Positions 36,485-45,968 of a DNA stretch of 64,000 nucleotides are shown in pieces. Location: positions 434,001 to 498,000 of the forward strand of contig NZ_NNRL01000157.1 of assembly GCF_002252505.1 (NCBI RefSeq), given 5' to 3'. A program made the position numbers and the translations under genes. Within the stretch, counting starts at the first letter, position 1, and the number at the start of each line of letters is the position of its first letter. The notes under the pieces are model-generated. The model did no database searches, had not been told where the DNA came from, and saw only the letters and a program-made list of their open reading frames with translations. The stretch comes from Brucella grignonensis. Its GTDB lineage: Bacteria; Pseudomonadota; Alphaproteobacteria; Rhizobiales; Rhizobiaceae.

Positions 36485-37065
36485 TTGTTGGCTACAGCCA
36501 CGGAACGTCCAGCGATCGAAACCCACTGGCCAGAATTACCCGGCGATTGCATCTTGATGTAACGATAGGACGTCTTCTCTACCGGCAGCACTTCCCCGCG
36601 CATATTGTCGAGAATGTAATCACCGCGATCTGTCCTTACAGTCAGCACGATATGCGGCTCACTACCCTGCACCATTGTAATAAGGAGCTGTGATGGGCTA
36701 ATGCCACGAGACATGAGTTTGGCGCGCTTCAAAAGCACATAATCTTCGCAATCACCCTTACCATTCTTTGGCAGGGTCCAGTAATCACGCTTGCCATAAT
36801 TATCCTGATCGGAAACTGGCTTGATGGCAGCATTCACGGATGCATTGATCTTTTGCAGCATCTGCATGCGTTCCGGCGTCAATTTCATTGGCGAAAGTGC
36901 ACGATGGGCACCACAGTCTCGTGGTGCTCGTTTGCAATAATCAAGATGACCGTAGGGAATACTCGTTATCCCGCCCGCTTCACTCCATTGTGCTGCCTTG
37001 GCCGGGACCAGCGTCGCCCCGGATAGGGCTAGTATACCTGCTGCCGCAGAAATCAGTGAACGCAT
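36481..37065 (-). CDS. Bacterial transglutaminase-like cysteine proteinase (BTLCP, DUF920)
   Basis: A 194-residue secreted protein with a signal peptide cleaved near AKAAQ (about residue 25). The papain-like catalytic triad is readable: Cys in KGDCEDYVLLKR, His in SEPHIVLTVRT and Asp in YILDNMRGE. The BTLCP family includes LapG, which cleaves adhesins under c-di-GMP control, but most rhizobial members stand alone and are uncharacterised; no lapD is nearby. Length fits the family. The stop codon is within a family A repeat. Confidence 0.88.
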   Translation of the reverse strand: MRSLISAAAGILALSGATLVPAKAAQWSEAGGITSIPYGHLDYCKRAPRDCGAHRALSPMKLTPERMQMLQKINASVNAAIKPVSDQDNYGKRDYWTLPKNGKGDCEDYVLLKRAKLMSRGISPSQLLITMVQGSEPHIVLTVRTDRGDYILDNMRGEVLPVEKTSYRYIKMQSPGNSGQWVSIAGRSVAVANN

Positions 37066-37253
37066 GACGGATTCCCATTATTAAAAAGTCACCTAGAAAA
37101 ACTTCTCTAGTGACAATTCCCCGATGACCGGCCCGTTTTCCGGGTCTCGTTATCAATCTTTTTTTAACTAACGATGACAAAGCCCCCTTGGTCAAGGAAA
37201 TTTCATTCCCGAATTGCAACGAATTGAGAAAGGCCGCGATTAGCATCAGTTCT
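37066..37253. other. Intergenic region upstream of the BTLCP gene
   Basis: No gene. An imperfect inverted repeat near 37088-37114 (GTCACCTAG to CTAGTGAC) lies 20-50 bases upstream of the BTLCP start and may affect its expression. The rest is unremarkable. Confidence 0.4.
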
Positions 37254-37357
37254 TAGAGCGCCCTGCGTCCTCCTGGGCGCTACACAAGGACGCTCTAAAC
37301 TGTAGAACTTAGGCATCGAGCCTTCTTAAAATTGATTCCGATTTTAGGGTCGATGCG
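37254..37357 (+). repeat. Family C intergenic repeat
   Basis: TAGAGCGCCCTGCGTCC to GGACGCTCTA module, then the second stem AAAATTGATTCCGATTTT with the GGTCGATGC end. It lies upstream of dapE. Confidence 0.75.
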
Positions 37358-37452
37358 CCAGTGTTTACCCAGTTACGGGATTGTTGTTTCATCTGGGCGC
37401 TTCCCGATCTAATCTCAAGCCCATACGATTCTCAGAATAAAGCTGTGACACC

Positions 37453-38676
37453 ATGAGCCTGCCTACCAATCCTGCCGAAAACCTCGCCGCTCTCATTCGC
37501 TGCCCGTCGGTAACGCCCGATGAAGGTGGTGCGCTCACGGCACTTGAAAACATGCTCACACCGATGGGCTTCTCCATCCAGCGCCCGGTCTTCACTGAAG
37601 AAGGCACGCCGGACATTGAAAATCTCTATGCGCGCAAGTCTGGCAATGGCGCTCATTTGATGTTTGCCGGCCACACCGATGTTGTGCCTCCCGGCGATGA
37701 AGCCGACTGGAAGCACCCCCCCTTCTCCGCAGCCATTGAAGACGGCATTATGTATGGTCGCGGCGCGGTCGACATGAAAGGTGGCATTGCTTGTTTTGTT
37801 GCAGCCGTTGCCCGTCATGTCGAACAACACGGAAGCCTAAAGGGCAGCGTGTCCTTCCTCATCACCGGTGATGAAGAAGGTCCCGCGATCAATGGCACCG
37901 AAAAGCTTCTGAAATGGGCCAAGGAACGTGGCGAAAGCTGGGATGCATCAATCGTTGGCGAACCAACCAACCCCAACGCGCTTGGCGACATGATCAAGAT
38001 CGGGCGTCGAGGCTCTATTTCCGGCACCATTACGGTCCACGGCGTGCAGGGTCATGCTGCCTATCCGCATCTGGTGGAGAACCCGGTTCGTGGCATCACC
38101 ACACTTGTCGACAGCTTGCTCTACCCCGCCTTTGATGAAGGCACAGCAGATTTTCAGGCGAGCAACCTGGAGGTGACAACCATTGATGTCGGCAACAAAG
38201 CCACCAATGTTATTGCCAACAAGGCAAGCGCTTCCTTCAATATCCGCTTTAACGACACATGGACAGCAGAAAGCCTGCAGGCCGAAATCATCGCACGTCT
38301 CGAAAAAGCGTCGCGTAATGATCGCCTGCGCCCGGGTCGCGAAACGCCAATCAATTATGAACTGGCCTGGCGCGAGCACCCGAGCCATGTCTTTTTAACC
38401 CGTGACGAGAAGCTGATCGGTACACTGACGTCATCTGTTGAAGCAGTCACAGGCAAGCGCCCCAACCTCTCGACGTCGGGCGGCACATCTGATGCGCGCT
38501 TTATCAAGGACTATTGTCCAGTGGTCGAGTTTGGCCTTGTCGGACAGACCATGCACATGGTTGACGAACGCGTCGCGGTTGCCGATCTAGAAGGCCTCAC
38601 ACAGATTTACGAACGTTTCATCGCTGATTTTTTTGGAGCGCCGTGTGTCCATTCAGACGCACAAAGGACGCTCTAA
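37453..38676 (+). CDS. dapE: Succinyl-diaminopimelate desuccinylase, C-terminus extended by a repeat
   Basis: A 407-residue M20 metallopeptidase that hydrolyses N-succinyl-LL-2,6-diaminopimelate. Metal-binding and catalytic motifs are intact: [57 protein letters not shown] and [11 protein letters not shown]. About 13 C-terminal residues ([13 protein letters not shown]) are encoded inside a family C repeat, making the protein longer than usual. It follows dapD in the pathway. The start ATG at 37453 lacks a strong ribosome-binding site. Confidence 0.95.
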   Translation: MSLPTNPAENLAALIRCPSVTPDEGGALTALENMLTPMGFSIQRPVFTEEGTPDIENLYARKSGNGAHLMFAGHTDVVPPGDEADWKHPPFSAAIEDGIMYGRGAVDMKGGIACFVAAVARHVEQHGSLKGSVSFLITGDEEGPAINGTEKLLKWAKERGESWDASIVGEPTNPNALGDMIKIGRRGSISGTITVHGVQGHAAYPHLVENPVRGITTLVDSLLYPAFDEGTADFQASNLEVTTIDVGNKATNVIANKASASFNIRFNDTWTAESLQAEIIARLEKASRNDRLRPGRETPINYELAWREHPSHVFLTRDEKLIGTLTSSVEAVTGKRPNLSTSGGTSDARFIKDYCPVVEFGLVGQTMHMVDERVAVADLEGLTQIYERFIADFFGAPCVHSDAQRTL

Positions 38677-38736
38677 TCAATCGAAACTAAGCACCGTGCT
38701 TTTCGAAAACCGAACTCGATTTTCGAGCCGATGCTG
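38634..38736 (+). repeat. Family C intergenic repeat overlapping the dapE 3' end
   Basis: GGAGCGCCGTGTGTCC to GGACGCTCTAA module, then AAGCACCGTGCTTTTCGAAA, TCGATTTTCGAGCCGATGCT. The first 43 bases are translated as the end of DapE. Confidence 0.8.
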
Positions 38737-38754
38737 AGGGGGTAAAGGAATTTC

Positions 38755-39360
38755 ATGCCCAGTCTGGATGATATTTTCAGATATTTCACGGGCGTCTGGA
38801 AGATGATGCTTGGCCGTAAAGACGGCCTTGCATACCTTGACATCTCTGCAGAAGATTTCTGGGCATCTTTCTATGCGATTGCCATCGCCTTTCCTCCGCT
38901 TTTGGCAACGTGGGTTGCCTATGCGGCCGATCTGACTGCCGGTCGCGATGAAGCGGGCTTGCGCCTTGCAATCGTCATCCGCGCGGCATTCGTCGATCTT
39001 GCCGCATGGGTGATACCAATTGCCATTGTTGGGGTACTCGCCCGACGGATAGGCATATCAAAGCGCTATGCAGCCTATGTTATAGCAACCAACTGGGGTA
39101 GTGCTCTGCTATCCTGGCTTTTCGCGCCGATAACACTGCTACAACTGTTCTTTCCGGGCTATCTCGATGTTGCAACGCTTTTTGCCTTGGTCATGTTCGC
39201 GGTATCGATCATATTGAGCTATCGGCTCACATTCGTCGTACTGCAACGCCCACACGCTTATGTGGCACCGTTCTTTGCCTGCATGTTCTTCGGCTCACTG
39301 TTCATCACAGTGTTCCTGCAGCAGCTCTTCGGCATCGGGCTTAGTGCACAGGCTTATTAA
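38755..39360 (+). CDS. Integral membrane protein of unknown function
   Basis: A 201-residue protein with five predicted transmembrane helices starting at about residue 38. A soluble N-terminus has FRYFTGVWKMMLGRKDGLA. No catalytic motif seen. The excellent AAGGAA box six bases before the ATG and clean codon use indicate a real gene. It follows dapE across a repeat. I do not recognise the family; a Yip1-like or small transporter-associated fold are possibilities only. Confidence 0.7.
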   Translation: MPSLDDIFRYFTGVWKMMLGRKDGLAYLDISAEDFWASFYAIAIAFPPLLATWVAYAADLTAGRDEAGLRLAIVIRAAFVDLAAWVIPIAIVGVLARRIGISKRYAAYVIATNWGSALLSWLFAPITLLQLFFPGYLDVATLFALVMFAVSIILSYRLTFVVLQRPHAYVAPFFACMFFGSLFITVFLQQLFGIGLSAQAY

Positions 39361-40223
39361 TCAGCAGTTGCACCAGATCGATCCAGTGCAGCTGTAATCT
39401 CATTTATGACTGCACGTATTGCTGGTGCGGATTTCATATCCGTATGCACAGCCATCCAGACTTCCCGCTTAAGCGGAGCGTGGTTCGGAGAAACCCATGT
39501 GGTGGCGTCATCTCCTTCCACCATAAAATCCGGCAACATAGCAATTCCACCACCCGCCATAACAAGCGCGCGCTGAATTTCCAGTATGTTGGTCCTCAAC
39601 GCTATTGATCGCTTATCGGCTAAAGCGAGCAGGTATGCTTGCTGTGGTGCGGCTTCAAGGCTTTCGTCATAAGCGACAAATCTCCATTCTTCACGCGGTG
39701 TCGTCGCCAGATAGTTGCGGCTTGCATAGGGTCGAAAGGCCTCCTCTCGCAACTTGCGGATAGCCAGATTGCCAACAGATGGTCGCGTGAGACGAATAGC
39801 TATATCCGCTTCACGCCGCTCCAGCGAACTGTAATGCGTTTCACCAAGCAGACATATATTGAGGCCAGGATATTTAGAGCAGAGGGCCGCAATTGGCCCA
39901 GCAAGCCGCGCGGCAGCGAAAGCTGGCGGCGCGCTGATCGTTACGGTCGCATTCAAATCCGCATGGCTGGACGCGCTCAACCGCGAAATAGCATGCACCT
40001 GATCATTCATCTGACGTGCGATTGTAACCACCTGCTGGCCATCGGCAGTCAACAAGAAACGTCGTCCGCGACGATCTATGAGCTTTAATCCGACCTCAGC
40101 TTCCAGAGATTCAACACGTCTTGCTACGGTTGCGTGCTCGACTTGGAGTAGGCGAGCAGCGCCGGAGAGCGTGCCGACTTCCGCTAAAGCTAAAAAATAG
40201 CGCACATTCTCCCAGTTCAACAT
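39357..40223 (-). CDS. LysR-family transcriptional regulator
   Basis: A 288-residue LTTR. The N-terminal winged helix (NVRYFLALAEVGTLSGAARL, then HATVARRVESLE) is followed by a two-lobed effector domain. The start at 40223 begins at MLNWENV just ahead of the helix; the open frame up to 40424 is leader. Divergent from the quinone-oxidoreductase gene, the usual LTTR arrangement, so that gene is the probable target. Its stop overlaps the end of the membrane-protein gene by four bases. Confidence 0.88.
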   Translation of the reverse strand: MLNWENVRYFLALAEVGTLSGAARLLQVEHATVARRVESLEAEVGLKLIDRRGRRFLLTADGQQVVTIARQMNDQVHAISRLSASSHADLNATVTISAPPAFAAARLAGPIAALCSKYPGLNICLLGETHYSSLERREADIAIRLTRPSVGNLAIRKLREEAFRPYASRNYLATTPREEWRFVAYDESLEAAPQQAYLLALADKRSIALRTNILEIQRALVMAGGGIAMLPDFMVEGDDATTWVSPNHAPLKREVWMAVHTDMKSAPAIRAVINEITAALDRSGATAD

Positions 40224-40317
40224 TGTTAAATTTTTCCCATCAATGCGAAACAATCGATAATTTTCTAACGAATATCCATGCTCTATTGTAAGTCGAAATT
40301 CAATGGAGACGCTAAAA

Positions 40318-41292
40318 ATGGACTGCGAAATCCTACTCGACGCTATTGGTGGAGCAGAATTGCTCAGGAAAGCTCCACACACACCCAAACAACCTGGACC
40401 GGGTGAGGTAAGAATTCGCCACAAGGCGATTGGTGTGAATTTTGTCGATGTCTATCACAGAACAGGTCTATACCCCGTGCCTCATTTCCCGATCATTCTC
40501 GGTGTTGAAGGCGCTGGATTTATTGAAGCGGCAGGCCCCGGTGTATCTAATCTCAAACCGGGTGATCGGGTAGCATATGCCGGCCTTCCCATAGGAGCTT
40601 ACGCTTCAACGCGACTACTCCCTGCAGATCGAGTCCTCAAATTACCCGAACATGTATCCTCTGATGAAGTAGCAGCGAACTTGTTACGCGGGATCACAGC
40701 ACACATGCTTCTCACCCATTCGTTTTGCGTTGATAGCAACACCACAGTGCTGATTCATGCAGCAGCGGGCGGCTTGGGAACAATCCTGACGCGGTGGGCA
40801 AAACATCTTGGCGCTAAAGTGATAGGAACCGTTAGCACGGAACTCAAAGCTTCTATCGCTACAAAGAACGGAGCCGACCATGTCATCGTGGGACGAGACA
40901 CTGATTTTATTGCAGCAGTTAAAAAACTGACAGACGGACAAGGCGTCAACGTGGCTTATGATGGAATTGGCGGCGAAACTCTTATGAAAACTGCAAAGTG
41001 CATTCAACCATCAGGGGCATTGGTCAGTATTGGGCAGGCAGGTGGACGCATTGCTCAAAGCACAGTCGACGAACTGACGAAGCAGGCCGCCTTCTCCTTC
41101 CTGCGACCAAGTGTGATCTCTTATGTCACCGACCTCAACAACTACCGAGCTTCCGCAACAGAGCTTTTCAAATTTATGGGCGAAGGAATAGTTGGAACAA
41201 TCAGCGAAAAAATCCCGCTCGCTGAGGCTGTACGAGCTCATCGAATGCTCGAAAACGGCCAGTCTTCAGGAAGCTTGCTGTTAATCCCCTAA
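40318..41292 (+). CDS. Zinc-free quinone oxidoreductase (MDR family)
   Basis: A 324-residue medium-chain dehydrogenase/reductase without structural zinc. Key features are the GroES-like domain start, GVNFVDVYHRTGLYP, GVEGAGFIEAAGPGV, the NADPH-binding stretch TVLIHAAAGGLGTILTRWAK and DVIYD-like VNVAYDGIGGE. Resembles QorA; it probably reduces quinones to semiquinone or hydroquinone with NADPH as part of oxidative or electrophile stress defence. Start chosen at 40318, ten bases after GGAG. Divergent from a LysR regulator that likely controls it. Confidence 0.87.
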   Translation: MDCEILLDAIGGAELLRKAPHTPKQPGPGEVRIRHKAIGVNFVDVYHRTGLYPVPHFPIILGVEGAGFIEAAGPGVSNLKPGDRVAYAGLPIGAYASTRLLPADRVLKLPEHVSSDEVAANLLRGITAHMLLTHSFCVDSNTTVLIHAAAGGLGTILTRWAKHLGAKVIGTVSTELKASIATKNGADHVIVGRDTDFIAAVKKLTDGQGVNVAYDGIGGETLMKTAKCIQPSGALVSIGQAGGRIAQSTVDELTKQAAFSFLRPSVISYVTDLNNYRASATELFKFMGEGIVGTISEKIPLAEAVRAHRMLENGQSSGSLLLIP

Positions 41293-41314
41293 CAGCTTTT
41301 ACCCGATTGTATCT

Positions 41315-42070
41315 TCAAAACGGAAATGCGTAATCAACGCCAATCAAATAGAGGCCATAGGGCGGCGCGACCTGACCGCAAGCTTTGCGATCTCTGGCTT
41401 CCAAAGCAGCCTGTAAATCATCTGCCGTCCAGCGGCCAACGCCCACTTCCATCAGGCTTCCCGCAAAGGATCGCACCTGATTATGCAGGAAGGAACGCGC
41501 TGAAACGCGCAGTTCGACATAATCGCCATCGCGCGTAATATCGAGCCGGTCGAGCGTCTTGATCGGGCTTTTCGCCTGACATTGCGTTGCGCGGAAAGTT
41601 GTAAAGTCGTGCTCACCAAGTAACCGCTTTGCAGCTTCGTGCATCGCTTCGTGGTCAAGACGCTTCTGCACCCACCAAACACGCTGATAATCGATCGCCA
41701 GCGGCGCACGACGATTGTGAATGCGATAAAGATAATGCCGGGCACGCGCCGAAAACCGCGCGTCAAAAGCATCCGTCGTCTTCTCGACATTGAGAATGCT
41801 GATGCGTTCATCCGCCATCACCAGATGCGCATTGAGCGCATCGCGCACTTTCGCAGCACCCCAATCTTTTGTCAGATCGACGTGAATGACCTGCGCGCTC
41901 GCATGAACGCCTGCATCGGTGCGGCCTGCCGCACTCAATGTCAGATCCTCTCCGCAGAATTTCTTGAACGCCTGCTCAATCGCGTTCTGCACGGCATGAC
42001 CGTTTTCCTGCCGCTGCCAGCCGACATAGGGCGTGCCGTCATATTCGACAGTAATCTTGTAACGAGGCAC
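41315..42070 (-). CDS. truA: tRNA pseudouridine(38-40) synthase
   Basis: A 251-residue enzyme that makes pseudouridine at positions 38-40 of many tRNAs. The catalytic Asp is in [16 protein letters not shown], the N-terminus is [20 protein letters not shown] and the late [19 protein letters not shown] are all conserved. It begins three bases after fmt ends, so def-fmt-truA form one operon. Confidence 0.97.
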   Translation of the reverse strand: MPRYKITVEYDGTPYVGWQRQENGHAVQNAIEQAFKKFCGEDLTLSAAGRTDAGVHASAQVIHVDLTKDWGAAKVRDALNAHLVMADERISILNVEKTTDAFDARFSARARHYLYRIHNRRAPLAIDYQRVWWVQKRLDHEAMHEAAKRLLGEHDFTTFRATQCQAKSPIKTLDRLDITRDGDYVELRVSARSFLHNQVRSFAGSLMEVGVGRWTADDLQAALEARDRKACGQVAPPYGLYLIGVDYAFPF

Positions 42071-42073
42071 CGC

Positions 42074-43006
42074 TCAGAGAACCTTCGTGACTTGTGTACC
42101 ACGCAGAAATTCCTGCGTAGACAAAGGCTTGCCGCCTGAACGTTGTAGGGTCACAAGCCGCACAGCACCATCGCCGCAAGCAATTGTCAGGCGATCATCA
42201 AGTATAGTTCCCGGCACAGTTCCCGGAGCGCCGCTTCCCTCGCCCAATGTGGAGCGCTGAAGTTTTACACGTTCAACCGCACCGTTGATTTCCATCTCGC
42301 ACCAGGCGCCCGGAAATGGCGAGATGCCGCGGATCGTATTGTGAACGTCCTTCGCGGGCTTCGACCAGTCGATACGCGCTTCGGCCTTGTCGATCTTGGC
42401 AGCGTAAGTGACACCTTCTTCGTCCTGCGCCTGAAGTGTGAGACTTTCACGCTCAAGCGCACCGAGCGCACGCACCATCAGGTCAGCACCGATAAGGCTT
42501 AAACGATCATGCAGCTCGCCTGCTGTCATGTCCGGCGTAATCGCAACTTTTTCGGCCATGGCGACAGGACCCGTATCAAGCCCCGCATCCATCTTCATGA
42601 TCATCATGCCGGTCTCGGTATCGCCCGACATGATCGCACGCTGAATAGGAGCCGCACCGCGCCAACGCGGCAGAAGCGAGGCATGGCCATTGTAACATCC
42701 AAGGCGCGGCGCATCGAGAATGGCCTGTGGCAGCAGCAGGCCATAGGCCACAACGATTGCGACATCCGCTTCAAGGCTTGCAAAAACGCCCTGCTCTTCC
42801 GTACCTTTGAGGCTCTTCGGCGTGAAAACCGGAATGCCGAATTCCTCGGCCTTTTCATGCACAGGCGACTTGGTCAGTTCCAGTCCGCGACGGCCAGCCG
42901 GACGCGGTGGCTGCGAATAAACCGCAACGACTTCATAACCCTGTCCGATGATGGCTGTGAGGATTGGCACGGAGAAATCCGGCGTCCCCATAAAGACGAT
43001 CCGCAT
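42074..43006 (-). CDS. fmt: Methionyl-tRNA formyltransferase
   Basis: A 310-residue enzyme that formylates initiator Met-tRNA with 10-formyltetrahydrofolate. It has [13 protein letters not shown], the catalytic block [20 protein letters not shown], and DTGPVAMAE, followed by the C-terminal tRNA-binding domain. The ATG at 43006 overlaps the def TAA (TAATG), so the pair is translationally coupled. Confidence 0.97.
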   Translation of the reverse strand: MRIVFMGTPDFSVPILTAIIGQGYEVVAVYSQPPRPAGRRGLELTKSPVHEKAEEFGIPVFTPKSLKGTEEQGVFASLEADVAIVVAYGLLLPQAILDAPRLGCYNGHASLLPRWRGAAPIQRAIMSGDTETGMMIMKMDAGLDTGPVAMAEKVAITPDMTAGELHDRLSLIGADLMVRALGALERESLTLQAQDEEGVTYAAKIDKAEARIDWSKPAKDVHNTIRGISPFPGAWCEMEINGAVERVKLQRSTLGEGSGAPGTVPGTILDDRLTIACGDGAVRLVTLQRSGGKPLSTQEFLRGTQVTKVL

Positions 43007-43533
43007 TACAAAGCCCTGTTTGACGCACGCTGACTGGCGAGCTTCTTGAACTTCTTGATGACCATATCGCGCTTGAGCTTGGAGATATGATCGATAAACA
43101 GCACACCATTGAGATGGTCGATTTCATGCTGCAGACAGGTCGCCATCAGCCCATCGGCTTCCATCGACTTTTCCTTGCCGTCCGCATCGAAATAATTGAC
43201 CTTGATGGTCGCAGGCCGCTCGACCTCGGCATAATAATCCGGGATCGACAGACAGCCCTCTTCATAGACGCTGCGTTCGTCCGATGAGGCAACGATCTCC
43301 GGATTGATGAAGACATGTGGCGCCTTCGGCTCGTCTTCCTTGGCGAGATCAATCACCAGCATCCGCAGAGGTTCGCCCACCTGAATGGCGGCAAGGCCAA
43401 TGCCCGGCGCGTCATACATGGTGTCGAACATGTCGCCGGCAAATTTGCGCAACTGATCGTCAAAGCGCTCGACAGGCTTGGAAAGCTGGCGCAGGACGGG
43501 ATCGGGAAGGATGATGAGCGGTTTAATAGACAT
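43006..43533 (-). CDS. def: Peptide deformylase
   Basis: A 175-residue metalloenzyme removing N-formyl from nascent proteins. All three motifs are intact: [18 protein letters not shown] (metal Cys) and QHEIDHLNG (metal His pair and catalytic Glu). The start at 43533 is preferred; the frame is open to 43581 but adds no conserved sequence. Leads the def-fmt-truA operon. Confidence 0.97.
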   Translation of the reverse strand: MSIKPLIILPDPVLRQLSKPVERFDDQLRKFAGDMFDTMYDAPGIGLAAIQVGEPLRMLVIDLAKEDEPKAPHVFINPEIVASSDERSVYEEGCLSIPDYYAEVERPATIKVNYFDADGKEKSMEADGLMATCLQHEIDHLNGVLFIDHISKLKRDMVIKKFKKLASQRASNRAL

Positions 43534-43634
43534 GCGCTTCACGTAATCGCTTGTGCGAGAATCGTCAATTGTAACTTGCAAAATGTTCTTGTTTTGATCT
43601 CATCAAGGCGACACGAATCAGTTAAGCTGGCGCA

Positions 43635-44861
43635 ATGGAAAACCAGAATCTCTTGAACGAACCACTTCTGCAGCTTGGTGCAACCTCTTTCACGCTGGGA
43701 GATATCCTCCTTGCGGGCATTGTCGTGCTGGTCCTTTGCCTCGCCATTTTCCTCATTGCAGCAGCGCGTTCTGCACGTCTTCGCGCGGTTGCGGAAGCAC
43801 AGGCTGAAGACCGTGCGCGCGATGCGGAATATCGCATGGCAGAGATTCTGAAAGCACAATCCGAAATGCAGGGCCGGATGCAAACCATGGCCGAAGTCTT
43901 CGGTTCACGGCAGGCAGAGCTCAACCAGTCGATCCGCGAACGGCTCGACGGCATGACGCATCGCATCGGTCAGACCATGACCGAGCAGACCCGTTCGACA
44001 CATGAAAACCTCGCCAAACTGCAGGAGCGTCTTGCAGTCATCGACACGGCGCAGAACAATATCCAGTCGCTTGCCGGTCAGGTCGTGCAGTTGCAGGCGA
44101 TCCTTGCCAACAAGCAGACGCGCGGTGCCTTTGGCCAGTCGCGCATGGAAGCAATCATTGCCGATGGTCTGCCGCAGGGCGCTTACGAGTTTCAAGCGAC
44201 ACTATCCAACGGCACGCGCCCCGATTGCCTTGTCAGGATGCCAAACAACGCGCCTTCACTGGTTATCGACGCAAAATTCCCACTTGAAGCATGGAACTCC
44301 ATGCGCGAAACAGAACATCCGGAAGCGCGCAAGACAGCCGTTGCGCAGTTCCGCCGTGATATGGAAGTGCATATCAAAGATGTTTCCGACAAATATCTGA
44401 TACCCAGTGAAACACAGGATACGGCTTTTCTATTCGTGCCGTCGGAATCCATTTTTGCTGATATTCATGAGCACTTTGAAGCGCTGATCCAGCGCGCGCA
44501 CCGGGCGCGGATCGTCATTGTCTCGCCATCGCTCCTGATGCTGTCCATTCAGGTTATTCAGGCGATCCTGAAAGATGCCCGTATGCGCGAACAGGCGCAT
44601 GTCATTCAGGGTGAAGTGATCCGTCTGATGGAAGATGTGGGCCGCCTTGATGAACGTGTGCGCAAGCTGCAAACCCATTTCGTGCAGGCCAACAAGGATA
44701 TTGACGACATTCTGGTGTCTTCCAATAAGGTCACCAAGCGCGGTGCGAAGATCGAAGCACTGGAATTTGGCCCGGCACCCGCTGAAGAGCCCCAGCGCCC
44801 GACGCGACAGTCGGATAACGCACCCACCCAAATGCGCCTGCGCGTGGTGGATGAGGATTAA
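43635..44861 (+). CDS. rmuC: DNA recombination protein RmuC homologue
   Basis: A 408-residue protein. An N-terminal transmembrane helix (DILLAGIVVLVLCLAIFLI) is followed by a long coiled coil (about residues 55-170) and the RmuC/restriction-endonuclease-like core (RPDCLVRMPNNAPSLVIDAK, LIPSETQDTAFLFVPSESI). Thought to limit DNA inversion and rearrangements. Divergent from the def operon, terminated at about 44900. Confidence 0.92.
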   Translation: MENQNLLNEPLLQLGATSFTLGDILLAGIVVLVLCLAIFLIAAARSARLRAVAEAQAEDRARDAEYRMAEILKAQSEMQGRMQTMAEVFGSRQAELNQSIRERLDGMTHRIGQTMTEQTRSTHENLAKLQERLAVIDTAQNNIQSLAGQVVQLQAILANKQTRGAFGQSRMEAIIADGLPQGAYEFQATLSNGTRPDCLVRMPNNAPSLVIDAKFPLEAWNSMRETEHPEARKTAVAQFRRDMEVHIKDVSDKYLIPSETQDTAFLFVPSESIFADIHEHFEALIQRAHRARIVIVSPSLLMLSIQVIQAILKDARMREQAHVIQGEVIRLMEDVGRLDERVRKLQTHFVQANKDIDDILVSSNKVTKRGAKIEALEFGPAPAEEPQRPTRQSDNAPTQMRLRVVDED

Positions 44862-44879
44862 AACCTACCAAAACAAAAT

Positions 44880-44900
44880 AAGCCCGCAAGTTGCGGGCTT
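44880..44900. terminator. Intrinsic terminator after rmuC
   Basis: AGCCCGCAA/TTGCGGGCT stem with a one-base loop (so a few outer pairs form the hairpin). A short T run is on the plus strand. Convergent with the SelW-like gene. Confidence 0.7.
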
Positions 44901-44904
44901 TGTC

Positions 44905-45213
44905 TTATTCAGGTTTTGACGTCCTGTCAGAGTGACCAAGATCGCGATCAGGCCAGACCAGATCACGCACGCGTTGCTTCAATACCTTGGCTTCCGGAAA
45001 ACCGCCGTCACGCTTGCGTTCCCAGATGAGTTCATCCTGACCGCTCGGCATAGACAGATGGATTTCAAACACGCCACCTGTACCGGGCCGCAGCGCCACT
45101 TCCGCCAAATCCTGCCCAAATGTCTGCAGCAACTCTTGCGCCAGCCATGCCGCCCGCAGCATCCAATTACATTGCGTGCAATAGGTGATGGAGATGCGGG
45201 GTTGGTGAGGCAA
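44905..45213 (-). CDS. SelT/SelW/SelH (Rdx) family thioredoxin-fold protein
   Basis: A 102-residue protein beginning PRISITYCTQCNWMLRAAW, where CxxC stands for the redox motif of the Rdx family (Cys in place of selenocysteine). The rest fits the family up to about residue 82, and then an acidic/basic tail. Redox role probable, partner unknown. The start must be TTG at 45213, two bases after the stop of the upstream 238-residue gene, with a poor ribosome-binding site. An insertion just upstream may have displaced an original ATG. Confidence 0.85.
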   Translation of the reverse strand: MPHQPRISITYCTQCNWMLRAAWLAQELLQTFGQDLAEVALRPGTGGVFEIHLSMPSGQDELIWERKRDGGFPEAKVLKQRVRDLVWPDRDLGHSDRTSKPE

Positions 45214-45215
45214 AG

Positions 45216-45932
45216 TTAAATGTCCATCACTATTTGCCCGTCATCAAAATCGCCACGCTTCTGTTCGCGCTTTTTCAACTCGCCGGCAAGTCGGTTTTCA
45301 TCGACCTTTCTGAACGCTCTTGCAAATCTATCAAGAATAACAATTGGCTCTTCTTTAAGATAAGGTCGTAAAGATTCCAGATTATACAAAGTATCGCTCC
45401 GGCGAGAACCAATCTTATCTACATAATGAATTTCAACGTCGGCCCGTTGCCCAAAAAAATCTGTCTTTAATATTTCTTCATCAATAGCCCAAGCCAAACC
45501 AGCTAAATCAGAGATTGATGCTCTATTATCATTCCTAGAATGAAAATAAACCATCTTGATAGTATCATTTTCAACGATAAAAAAACTTGGTCCAATTGTA
45601 CTAAAAAGATCTGGAGAGATCTGGTATTGTCTTTTGCCGAAATCGAATGCCTGTATCTTACGCCCAATAATCTTAGGTAATACAGATTCAACTATTTTGG
45701 CGTTATCATTTGCACCAACGATAGTACCGTTTCCGCGACAATCCGCAATTAGTTTTTGTGTCCTTAAATGCGCATTACTATACGCAGCTTTCAAAAAAGT
45801 CACACTACGCTGATGACTATGACCACCTGGCTTCTTTGCCAAATGCCGAGTTACATTTGACTCAGTTTCTGCGTCAGTCTCACCTGTTAATCGAAAAACA
45901 TCTATAAGCATTGGCACACGATAGTATGGCAT
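45216..45932 (-). CDS. Uncharacterised protein paired with a Panacea-domain gene (candidate toxin)
   Basis: A 238-residue soluble protein I do not recognise. No signal peptide or transmembrane segment; N-terminal region contains LAKKPGGHSHQRSVTFLKAA, middle has DPLFSTIG-like SPDLFSTIGPSFFIVE and YFHSRNDNRASISDLAGLAW, and the C-terminus is charged (ELKKREQKRGDFDD). GGAG lies five bases before the ATG at 45932. It follows the Panacea gene by 36 bases on the same strand. Base composition is far more AT-rich than the neighbouring genes. Given the partner, a toxin or an SocB-like protein is the leading hypothesis; a different partner of the antitoxin-like protein is possible. Confidence 0.75.
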   Translation of the reverse strand: MPYYRVPMLIDVFRLTGETDAETESNVTRHLAKKPGGHSHQRSVTFLKAAYSNAHLRTQKLIADCRGNGTIVGANDNAKIVESVLPKIIGRKIQAFDFGKRQYQISPDLFSTIGPSFFIVENDTIKMVYFHSRNDNRASISDLAGLAWAIDEEILKTDFFGQRADVEIHYVDKIGSRRSDTLYNLESLRPYLKEEPIVILDRFARAFRKVDENRLAGELKKREQKRGDFDDGQIVMDI

Positions 45933-45968
45933 TCCATCTCCGCTTGCTGTTTAATGCATGTCTAATAA

